Of a stretch of DNA of 64,000 nt, positions 1 to 8,830 are shown one piece after another. The number at the start of each line of letters is the position of its first letter. Position 1 is the stretch's first letter. The stretch spans positions 15,562,001 to 15,626,000 of the forward strand of contig CM060732.1 of assembly GCA_030704615.1 (NCBI GenBank). The letters are read 5' to 3'. A program made the translations under genes and the position numbers. Under the pieces are notes generated by a model. The model was given only the letters and a program-made list of their open reading frames with translations. It was not told where the DNA came from and made no database searches. Origin of the DNA: Takakia lepidozioides (Eukaryota; Streptophyta; Takakiopsida; Takakiales; Takakiaceae).

Positions 1-310
1 GAGGAAATGCATGCTTAGCCCGGCTTAGCTAGCTCAGGAATCCGATTGCAAAAACTTGTATTGTACAAATTTTAAATGAAATGGTTTCCAAATGTTGTGC
101 GCCCTATTTTGTTTGGAATGGTGATGCATGGTATGGTTGGCTAGTGTGTAAAATGCATGCTAGCTTACAAAAGTGGGAGAGATAAAATGGATTAATCGTG
201 TGTTTGCATAGTGTCGAAATCGGGTGACTCCCATCCAAAGGGCAAGGAAACTTGCGCCTTCTTTGGGAGTTCACGTGCTAGTGCGCACCTGGTGCGTGCG
301 CGTACTATAA
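1..310. other. Left edge, no supported gene
   Basis: No convincing coding segment or structure is seen. It may hold the upstream part of the SWIM-like relic that follows, but no frame reads cleanly into it. Confidence 0.3.
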
Positions 311-2512
311 TTGCGCTACCGAGGGGGTTGCCTTGTAGTGCAGGCTAATGCGGAAGCTACGTGCTTCTGTTTAAATATGTCCATTGAGGAGATGGCGGAC
401 ATGCCTTCTTGCAATCTAGCGGAGACAGTGCACAATGCTTGGTTGCAGCAATCCGGCAAAAAAAGAAGAGATTTGTATGCGGCCACGACCAATGACCTTA
501 TCCGTGCTCTATAGCAGCAAACCATATACAGGTCATTCTTGAGGGGTGGCCTTGGTGGCAAAGGCCCGGACATGAGCGAGTTGATGTTGCGGGCAGCCAG
601 AAGATCGGGGGATCCCAGCAAAATAGCGCGGGCAGTGAGCATATGTGTAGATGGCACCCCTCTCGTGGGTAGAGTTCCCCATCTGGAAGGCAAAGAGAGG
701 GGTATTTGCAGGATTGGGTGTCTCAGTTTTTACGTAACACGGCAGTTTCTGCAGTGACTTCCATACATGGTTTTACCCATATTTGTTCAATAACTCAATA
801 TTTCATCTAAATTTATATGGTGTAGGTTTTCTAACTACAATAGGTATGTGTACCAATTGTTAGATTGCAAAAACAATCATGTACCAGAGAGCCATGGACT
901 TTTAAAGTTGATTACTGTGGACTGCAGATGTTACACATAAAATCTTATGGACTGAAAAAACATCATGTACACTCATACAATGACACAAAAGAAAACACAC
1001 TAGGGGTGCCATTTTTAAATCCAACCCAAATCTATTTTTATGTGGACTAATTATCTTAGGAATTGAGAGCTATGGACTATTTTGCACCTAAAAGCAGGTT
1101 GATTTGCTCTAGTCCATAGCATCTTATGTTTTGGGTTTTTGAGGTGTCTTCTTTTACTAAAAATGTATACAAACCTATAATCTAGAGGTGCTAGGTGGTA
1201 TATGGACAAATGGTTGTAAATTCTAGATTTTGATGTCTAAATGTTTTTTCAAATTATAGATTAAAATATCTAGTAAAGAATATTTTCAATCTTTGAGGAG
1301 GGACTCTTTACTAAAAATACTATATATACTAATATCTATTTTTTTTTAAAAATAAACTGAAAGCAATAGATTCAAAAATAAATAAAAATCAATGGACTTC
1401 CAATGGACTCAACATGTGCCGCTTTTGATCCACCCAATCCTGCAACTGCCCAGAGATTCGGGTCTTGCAAACGGAAATTGGACACCCCTCCCGGATCGGA
1501 TGCAGATTCCTATAAGGCGGACAGGGTCAACTTCTCCACGCCACGTGTTCCCTTGGATCAGAGATGGAATTTCGGAACATCCACAGGTGAGGGCCATTCA
1601 GCCCCAGACCGGACCCCTGCATCAAGCACTATCACTGCAATGGTTGAAGACCAGAACATGGTGCCGCATGTAATGAAGTCCATGTGCTTGGACGAGGTTT
1701 GGCATATAGAACGCACAAGTGTTGGATCGCGTGTGAAATGCGCGGCAATCAGGGCCACCAATCATGAAAAATGTACATCTTTAATATCCAGAGGCAAAGA
1801 ACGCACTGCAGCTCCTACATTCACTGGTTTGTTTCTCCCTTACGGACAAGGAGAGGCAAAGAACCACAAGTTCTGGTTCTGCGCTGACGATTGCGGGAGA
1901 TGTGTGCATGGGACAGTGAGGCCCTCTGTGGTGAGGAAGCCTACTCCATCAACCGTGTGGCCTGTGAAGATGGGCACAGGTCTCACCCACCAAGAGACCG
2001 CAATGCTAGAAGAGGCGGGTTTCTCCCTAGCAAGACATTCCATTGCACGTGGAGGTGCTTCAAGTTCAAGCGATTCACGGGTGCCTCCACCTGATGCTCA
2101 CTTGTGGCCAACCAGACGGAATGGAAAGCTGGTTCGACGATTCCCACCAACTGCAGAACACTACGGCAAAATCGAGTCCGCGAGAATGCTTCACGCTCAT
2201 GTTGCGGGAACAATGGAAGTGCCTAATCCAGGGTATGGTCGGGTCTTCACCATGATCTCATCCGCATCTGCGCAGCAGGACAGGACGTACGACATCACTG
2301 TTTCCAATTTTCCCAATTACACCTGTCCTGATTTTGTTGGTATGCTTTCAAGTAGTTTGGGAAAGAGAAGGAAGTTCATACCGTGCAAAAATCTTTACTT
2401 CGTCTTTTTGAGAAAGATGGTTTGTGATCCAAAGCGCGACTTCTTCATTCACCAAGCCACTATGAGTTTCAACGAAGTCAAAACACTTCTACAGCGGGAT
2501 ACAAGCCCATAG
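311..2512 (+). pseudogene. Decayed SWIM zinc-finger-like gene of a multicopy family
   Basis: Two coding blocks appear to belong to one ancestral protein. Block 1 (311-757) carries LAETVHNAWLQQSG and later PHLEGKERG, and is broken by an in-frame TAG at 512-514. Block 2 (1403-2512, 369 codons) runs from KRKLDTPPGSD to a C-terminal SWIM-like module. An AT-rich stretch of about 700 bp separates the blocks; it may be an intron or an insertion, and I could not place clean splice sites. A SWIM finger needs CxC...CxH, but here it reads YTC (about 2321-2329) and PCKN (about 2382-2393), so the first cysteine and the histidine are replaced. SWIM modules occur in MULE transposases and derived proteins. 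Family assignment rests on remembered similarity; the function of intact members is unknown to me. Confidence 0.5.
758..1402. other. AT-rich stretch inside the SWIM-like relic
   Basis: This low-complexity, AT-rich DNA lies between the two coding blocks of the SWIM-like relic. No open frame of substance is seen. It is either a former intron or an insertion. Confidence 0.35.
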
Positions 2513-2711
2513 ACAGCATGAACTTGACATGAAGAAATCTGAGTTTTCCTTGACTACAACTTGTAATGGAATGACTGTTCAAGTCCAGTGTCTCTCAATG
2601 TATGTCTTCTAACATCTTCGCAATACGTGGGTCAACGCATTTGTCGCATTGGTTCGTCCTCCTCTTTTCATTAGCAAACACAAGAAGCTACCTTCAGATA
2701 GACAAATGATC
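2513..2711. other. Spacer between the SWIM-like relic and the palindrome array
   Basis: No gene or structure recognised. Confidence 0.3.
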
Positions 2712-2714
2712 AAA

Positions 2715-2992
2715 TCAACCTCGTGTTAACACAAGGTTGACTTGAAGTTCTCCAAATCCACCTTGTGTCGACACAAGGTTGATTTTAGTTCTAAGAAAAC
2801 AAGATCGTGTCAACACAAGTTTGATTTGGAGATGTTCACATCAACCTCGTGTTAACACGAGGTTGATTTGAAGTTCTCCAAATCAACCTTGTGTTGACCC
2901 AAAGTTGATTTCTGTTCCAAGAAAACAACCTCGTGTTAACACCACGTTCATTTCGGTTCTAGGAAATGAAGCTCATGTTAACAGAAGGTTGA
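2715..2992. repeat. Seven-copy 42-bp array of a 26-bp palindrome
   Basis: Seven copies of a TCAACC..GTGTTAACAC..GGTTGA palindrome start near 2715, 2757, 2799, 2841, 2883, 2925 and 2967, a constant 42-bp step. The copy at 2841-2866 is a perfect 26-bp palindrome centred on GTTAAC; the others carry one to several changes. The roughly 16-bp linkers are also similar to one another, so the unit amplified in tandem. 42 bp equals four B-DNA turns, which would put every dyad on the same helical face. No coding is implied. Confidence 0.85.
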
Positions 2993-3148
2993 ACTCCAGG
3001 AAAGCCTGAAACCCTTCATCCGTTTCACCTTCATGTGGGTAAATCAGCAGTTGTAGCGTCCACGGTTATAGGCCCACCTTCTTTGTGGTGATGTGGCATG
3101 ACCTGTACCAGGCTCACGCCACGTCAGCATCAGCGCCACATCAGCTGC

Positions 3149-3196
3149 GTGAGCGTAGGCTCATGCCACGTCATCGTTGTGTGAGCCTACGCTCAC
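3149..3196. repeat. 15-bp perfect inverted repeat in a GCTCACGC-rich stretch
   Basis: GTGAGCGTAGGCTCA at 3149-3163 is exactly inverted at 3182-3196, with an 18-bp loop. The surrounding 3105-3225 repeats CAGGCTCACGC and CCACGTCA words. It lies just upstream of the DUF4216 fragment and may be internal sequence of the CACTA element. Confidence 0.7.
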
Positions 3197-3229
3197 ACGC
3201 TCACGCGCCAGGCTCACGCAGTAGCGTCG

Positions 3230-3817
3230 TTGCATAGTGTTGAGGATATGGATGTAATTCATTTGTCTACTCCCCCCTCATTGAGATCAGCTTCATTTCG
3301 TGGCATGAAGGCATATGAAAATCATTATCGAGTGGATGACACGGAGAGTCGTCTTCTTGTCTCTTTTGATTCCGGAGTTGCATCCGTCCTCCAGCAACAA
3401 AGCATAAATAGTGTGCGTGATAGAAATCCAGTCATGTCACCATTAGAGTACGTTGGGGTCATCAAAGAGATCTTGAAATTGGATTATGGACGAGTGCACC
3501 CCATTGTATTTCATTGTGCTTGGGCGAGGGCCAACCTTGTTGGACAAAATGCTACAATGAAGCAGGATCCGTATGGTTTTCTACTTGCGAATTTTGGGAG
3601 GATGTTACCCGCCAATGATCAGCCATTCATCTTTCCATCTCAAGTTGAACATGTGTTCTTTTCGGATGAGTCCCCAAGTTCGGAGTGGAAGGTAGTCCTT
3701 CGGAAGGATCCAAGAGCAAAAAGGATTGTGGCGGACATAGATAAATGTGACATGCAGATTTCGATGGCCTTCAGGCACCGTCTACCTTATCAGATCAGCC
3801 AATACCTAGGTCATTAG
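3230..3817 (+). pseudogene. CACTA transposon DUF4216-domain protein, 5'-truncated
   Basis: The frame (about 195 codons) has the layout of DUF4216, the C-terminal domain of En/Spm (CACTA) transposon proteins. In order it shows a DDTESRLLVSFDSGVAS stretch, a Y-GVI-EILKLDY block, VFHCAW, a D-YGF-LANF block, a D-PFIFPSQVEHVFFSDE block, and WKVVLRKDPRAKR. The N-terminal catalytic region is absent: upstream sequence is GCTCACGC-rich repeat. The frame is open but only a fragment, so it is not expected to transpose by itself. The CACTA terminus at 4615-4631 and the AACCACT repeats between them support the assignment. Confidence 0.7.
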
Positions 3818-4631
3818 ATGGTGCCACGGCTCTAAATAAAGAAGACCTGGCTATGTTGGCTACCATTCAAGCGGCATTTGTGCAACCAACCGCTATTCCA
3901 GTTGAGCAAAGTGATTCAGAGGGTGACGAATATGTTTCAGATTCAGAATAAAGTTTATTGTTGGAACCATTTGTTCAATAGCATCATCCCACAAGGGTCT
4001 GACCACTTGTCTGTTTTTCAAAGTCTGTCACAGCTGCACAAACCACGTAAATTTTTTCATGTATCACCCAAAAAGTGGTACCGGTCTGTTGTGTAGGCAA
4101 CCACTCATGAGCAACCACTAGAATAGTGGTTCCAATTACTACAGTATCTTTCACCACCCACTCTCCACCACTGTCAAAGTGGTACAAATCAATGAGGTGT
4201 CTTTAACCACTCAAGATCAACGTGCACTGTCCCCGTCCACGTGGAATATTATATTTATTAATTAAAATATATTTTCAAATCATAAATCACAAATAAAATT
4301 TGAATTATTACACGTGGAGTAGCAAGTGGTTTCAACCACTTCCCATCACTGAGGTGTCTAAAACCACTCACAATGTACCACTGCACTCGTCCACGTGGAT
4401 TATTATATTTATTAATTAAAAATATATTACCAAATAAATAATAATAAATAAAAACAAATTATTACACGTGGACTACTGAGTGGTTGAAACCACTTCCAAC
4501 CACTATCTGTGATGCCACCGTGGCATTTCATTGGGATTAACCACTGGCAAATGGTTACTAGTGGTTTATAGAGTGGAAAAAGATAGTAGTGGTTAAAGGG
4601 TCAGTGGTTATTCTGCGTTTTTCCTCTAGTG
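3818..4631 (+). mobile_element. 3' subterminal region and terminus of a CACTA element
   Basis: From about 4040 to 4620 the heptamer AACCACT and its complement AGTGGTT recur densely in both orientations, the kind of subterminal repeat bound by CACTA transposases. The run stops at 4615-4631, whose reverse complement begins CACTAGAGGAAAAACGC, a good CACTA-type terminal inverted repeat. With the DUF4216 frame upstream this is the 3' end of a CACTA element. I did not find the matching 5' end, so the target duplication cannot be checked. Confidence 0.65.
4194..4506. repeat. 157-bp tandem duplication within the CACTA end
   Basis: Two adjacent units (4194-4350 and 4351-4506) each begin GAGGTGTCT, continue through CCACTCGTCCACGTGGA-like sequence and an AT-rich core with TTATATTTATTAATTAAAA, and end in CACGTGGA..GTGGTT..CCACTTCC. 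They differ by scattered substitutions and small indels. Confidence 0.75.
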
Positions 4632-4824
4632 CTGGGAAGCAGACCAACTGTCTTGGGAGTATGGGAGGAGAGGAAGTGGGAGGAGCGGATGAGAGGAGCT
4701 TGATCTGCTTCCCAGATTTGGCAGTGGGTGTACGTGGTAATTTGGACAAGTGGCAAAGAAAGAAGCAACATTTAATATGTCCGTACCCGGGAATGACTTG
4801 CAGCATTTACTTCGTGGTCGGCTC

Positions 4825-4831
4825 TATAAAA
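4825..4831 (+). promoter_or_regulatory. Possible TATA box before the palindrome array
   Basis: CTATAAAAG lies about 40 bp before the first array unit. It is a good TATA match by eye, but there is no supported gene downstream, so a promoter role is a guess. Confidence 0.2.
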
Positions 4832-4867
4832 GCGTGTCTCGGGAGAACTCCTACGAGCTGCAAGTGG

Positions 4868-6600
4868 CGGCCGGAATCCATCCCCCGAATGGTAATATTA
4901 CGTCGAATTTCCATCCGACGGGGGTTGGATGAAGTCATCTCGTGGGGAGAGGGCTCCACGTGGCTGCCAGAATCCATCCCCCGGATGGAAATATGGCGCC
5001 AATTTCCATCCGAGAGGGGTTGGATGAAGTCGTCTCGGGGGCAGAGGCCTGCACGTGGATGCCAGAATCCATCCCCCGGATGGAAATATGACGCCTAATT
5101 TCCATCCGGGGGGGTTGGATGAAGTCCTCTCGGGGGCAGAGGCCTCCACGTGGCTGCCAAAAATCATCCCCCGGATGGGAATATGGTACCGAATTTCCAT
5201 CCGAGGCCTCCACGTGCCTGGCAGAAATCATCCCCCGGATGGAAAGATGGTGCCGAATTTCCATCCCGGGCATCCACGTGGCTGCCAGAAATCATCCCCG
5301 GAAAGAAATATGGCGCCGACTTTCCATCCGAGGCCTAAACGTGGCTGCCAGAAATCATCCCCCGGATGGAAATATGGCACCATATTTCCATCCGAGGCCT
5401 CCAAGTGCTTGCCAGAAATCATCCCCGGATGGAAACATGGCGCCGAATTTGCATCCGAGGCCAGCACGCGGCTGCCAGAAATCATGCCACGGATGGAAAT
5501 ATGGCGCCATATTTCCACCCGAGGCTGGCACGCGGCTGCCAGAAATCATGCCATGGATGGAAATATGGCGCCATATTTCCACCCGAGGCTGGAACGTGTC
5601 TGCCAGAAATCATGCCCTGCATGGAAATATGGGGCCGAATTTCCACCCGAGGCTGGAACGTGGCTGCCAGAAATCATGCCCCGGATGGAAATATGGCGCC
5701 GAATTTTCATCCGAGGCCTGCACGTGGCTGCTAGAAATCATGCCCCAGATGGAAATATGGCGTGAATTTCCATCCGAGGCCTGCACGTGGCTGCCAGAAA
5801 TTATGCCCCGGATGTAAATATGGCGCCATATTTCCACCCGAGGCTGGAAGGTGGGTGCCAGAAATCGTGCCCCGGATGGAAATATGGCGCCAAATTTCCA
5901 CCCGAGGCCTGCACGTGGCTACCAGAATTCGTGCCCCGGATGGAAATATGGCGCCATATTTCCACCCGAGGCTAGAATGTGGGTGCCAGAAATCGTGCCC
6001 CGGATGGAAATATGGCGCCGAATTTCCACCCGGGGCTGGAACGTGGCTGCCAGAAATCATGCCCCGGATGGAAATATGGCGCCGACTTTCCATCCGAGGC
6101 CTAAACGTGGCTGCCAGAAATCATCCCCCGGATGGAAATATGGCGCCATATTTCCATCCGAGGCCTCCACGTGCCTGCCAGAAATCATCCCCCGAATGGA
6201 AACATGCCGCCGAATTTGCATCCGAGGCCTGCACACGGCTGCCAGAAATCATGCCCCGGATGGAAATATGACGCCATATTTCCATCCGAGGCCAGCACGC
6301 GGCTGCCAGAAATCATGCCACGGATGGAAATATGGCGCCAAGTTCCCATCCGAGGGGGGTCGGATTGTGCCACTCTGGACATTTTTACCCTTTACTCCCA
6401 TTTTTCGTGGTTTTGTTGTCTACTTCGCCCAAAAAACATACAATTTCCTTCCTCCGGTCCCTTTTGTTCCCTTTATCAGTGCAAATTTCATTCCATGGAT
6501 GGAAATTTGGCGCCGAATTTCCATCCTAGGGGTCCACGTCAGTGCCAGAGTTTATCCTCCGGATGGAAATTTGGCGCCGTATTTCCATTCGAAGGGCAAT
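4868..6600. repeat. Tandem array of 30-bp palindromes, 63-64 bp period
   Basis: About 22 units run from 4868 to about 6370, with two diverged units at about 6495-6600. The first three steps are about 95 bp, the rest 63-64 bp. Each unit has a 30-bp palindrome whose half-site is GGATGGAAATATGGC and whose centre is GGCGCC; it is perfect at 6130-6159 and one base off at 5364-5393. The linker is typically GAGGCCTGCACGTGGCTGCCAGAAATCATGCCCC, itself containing CACGTG in many copies. The unit has few stops in any frame, so long open frames appear on both strands; they are by-products. The blocks around 5310-5480 and 6073-6300 resemble each other, pointing to internal segmental duplication. Confidence 0.9.
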
Positions 6601-6612
6601 GGATGAAGTCCT

Positions 6613-7440
6613 TGGGGGCGGAGATGGGTGCATATGGTTTGGGGACAATTTAGGCTGCGTGGCAAAATACTTCACCGTGACATTGTCCGTGAATACCTTC
6701 ACCGGGTTGGAACCAACATAGTGGTGCCAAAGCTCAAGGCAATGCACCACCGCCTTCATCTCTTTCTCGTGCGTTGGCCACTGTCGCTCCACTTCATTCA
6801 GTTTCTTACTTTTGTAAGCCACTGGACGTCCATCTTGCATAAGTACACCCCCTATCGCGAAGTCCGAGGCATCTGTATGAATCTCAAACGGATGGTCGAA
6901 CTCCGGGATTTTCAAGACTGGAGCTTCCGCCATCCGCTGCTTCAACTCAGCAAAAGCTTGGCCACAAAAGGTGTTCCCTACCCATACCTTGGATTTACAC
7001 AGAAGTCTGACAGCGGCCCCGCGATCTTGGCGAAATTTCTCACATACTTTCGGTAATAGGAGGCGAGTCCTATGAAGGATCGCACTCCGGGGACCGAAGT
7101 CGGAGGCTCCCAGTCCAAGATCGCTCTCACCTTTCTGTCATCCATTTTGATCCCATCCTGTGTAATCACATGCCCTAGGAACTCCACTTTTGTGACCCCG
7201 AATTCGCACTTTGAAGCGTTGGCATACAACTTCCCTTCCCGCAATTTCTGGAACACCCTTTTGAGGTGCTCCAGGTGCTCTTTCTTTGTTTTCGAATACA
7301 CCAGTATGTCGTCGATGTATACGATCACAAAGTCATCCAACCACTCCTGGAAAAGGTTGTTGATCAGCGTGCTAAAGGTTGCGGGTGCGTTGGTGAGCCC
7401 AAAAGGCATCACCAAGAACTCATATGGTTCTGGTGGGCTT
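6613..7440 (-). mobile_element. Ty3/gypsy pol fragment (RT to RNase H)
   Basis: The minus strand encodes a gypsy reverse transcriptase from YEFLVMPFGLTNAPATFS through the catalytic YIDD (VYIDDILVYSK), a LGHVITQDG block and the connection (GLASYYRKYVRNFAKIAGPL). It then enters RNase H with HTDASDFAIGGVLMQDG and VFTDNVTVKYF. One frameshift lies near 6985-7010, between the connection and RNase H. The RT start, protease, gag, integrase and LTRs are missing. At its 5' side it fuses to a LINE and at its 3' side it runs into the palindrome array. It belongs to the same family as the plus-strand pol at 56.8-58.3 kb. Confidence 0.85.
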
Positions 7441-8830
7441 CCAGAGAACCCCCCTGCAATAGACGGCCCTTGATCCACTCCCCAGGAGGGAGGTGTTCCC
7501 ATGGTGGAAGCTGTCAGGTCACCTACCAGCAACCCCGAAGTTTTATTCCAGTTGATTTTGAAACCCGAGGCTGCACAAAAGGTGTTTAAGGTATGCCTTG
7601 CCTAGTCCAGATTTTTCGGGGTGGCTTGCAGCATCAAAAAAGTATCATCAACGAACATAGAGTCAACCAAGTAAGTGTATTGCTTGGTAATGTAGTTAGA
7701 GACTTTGAGGCCTTTTTATAATATGGTTTTGTTGCAGCATATAGCCCAGTGTGTCTGCTACCACCAGAAACAGAAAGGGTGAGAGGGGGCAACCTTGCCG
7801 TACAGACCGCTGAAGGGGAAATGAGGCTGATAAGTGACCATTCACCGAGACCCTACTGGATGAGGAGGTGAGCAAAATGACAACCCATTTGCAGAAAGAT
7901 TGGGGAAAGCCCAATTTTGCTAAGGCTGCAAGCAGGTATGACCATTCTACACGATCGAAAGCCTTTTCGAAATCCAGTAGGAGGAGAGCTATGGCTTGGA
8001 GGCATAATCTAGAATTTCCTGGGCCAACATGAGATTATCAAGTATATACCTACCTTTGATAAATCCTATTTGGTTTGGCCTTATAAGTGATGGAAGTAGG
8101 GGTTGCAATCTAAGTGTTGCCAGTACCCTAGCCACAATTTTGTAAGCAACGTTTAGAAGAGTTATTGGACGGTAATTGGATATGTTCGTCCTGTCACCGA
8201 TCTCAGCCCACAAAGCTTTGTAAAATTCAACAGATATTCCATCCATTCCAGGTGATTTGTTGTTCTGTAATTTGGACAAGGCCTCTCCTAGCTCAATGTC
8301 CGAGAAGTCTCCTTCTAATTGAGATGCATACTGTTGGGACGGCAGGGTAGGAGTGTGTGTCAAACATGCTGTTTGCTCCTCGGATGGTTCCAGGGTGTTG
8401 ATGTCACTGTGAAAAAGGTTATGAAAGTGTCTGCCAGCAAATTCTGCCATAGTTTTAGGTGTTGAAGCTGAAAGGCCAAAGGGTTGGTCTATAAGTTCCG
8501 ATATTGTCTGGGAGGCAACCTTGTCTTATAGAAGAAGTATTTATTCATTTTTTCTCCTTTTGTAGACCAGTTGACACCCGCCTGCAATTTCCATTTCCCC
8601 GCTTGAATCTTATGGTGGATATCCAAATTGTTCCCGGCTTGAACATAAGTACAGTAGGTATCTTCATCAGAGCGGTTGGATTCTAGTTTTGACTGGCAGA
8701 TTTTGAGGCACTTGTTTAATGCCACTACCTTTTTCTTTCTAATTTTTGCTAGCTCCTAGTTCATCCTTTGGCTTTCAATGTTGACAGCCTTCAGTTTGGC
8801 TATGAACTATTCCTGGATGCCTCTGAATTT
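7440..8830 (-). mobile_element. LINE (non-LTR) reverse transcriptase, truncated both ends
   Basis: Minus-strand blocks, in order from 8830 downwards, are KWKLQAGVNWSTKGEKMNKY (endonuclease-RT linker), NKSPGMDGISVEFYKALW, ISNYRPITLLNVAYKIVA, IRPNQIGFIKGRYILDN, LLDFEKAFDRVEWSYL, RQGCPLSPFLFLVVADTLG and FVDDTFLML (the catalytic xDD box, about 7640-7660), then FCAASGFKINWNKT. This is the standard order of a plant L1-type RT. Several frameshifts and stops interrupt it. After PPSWG near 7490 the reading passes in frame into gypsy RT, so the LINE 3' part is lost. Confidence 0.85.

Noticed and set aside
703-1452. Clean intron joining the two SWIM-like blocks
   Set aside because: Candidate GGTATT donor and CCCAG acceptor do not keep the expected frame, so I could not model it.
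4868-6370. Resemblance to a CRISPR array (palindromic repeats with spacers)
   Set aside because: The spacers are conserved between units, and the surrounding genes are eukaryotic with spliceosomal introns. It is a tandem repeat.
4589-6653. Many long open frames on both strands
   Set aside because: They follow the stop-poor 63-64 bp repeat in every frame and on both strands, with peptides that are just translated repeat. No promoter-codon-usage logic or homologous domain supports them as genes.
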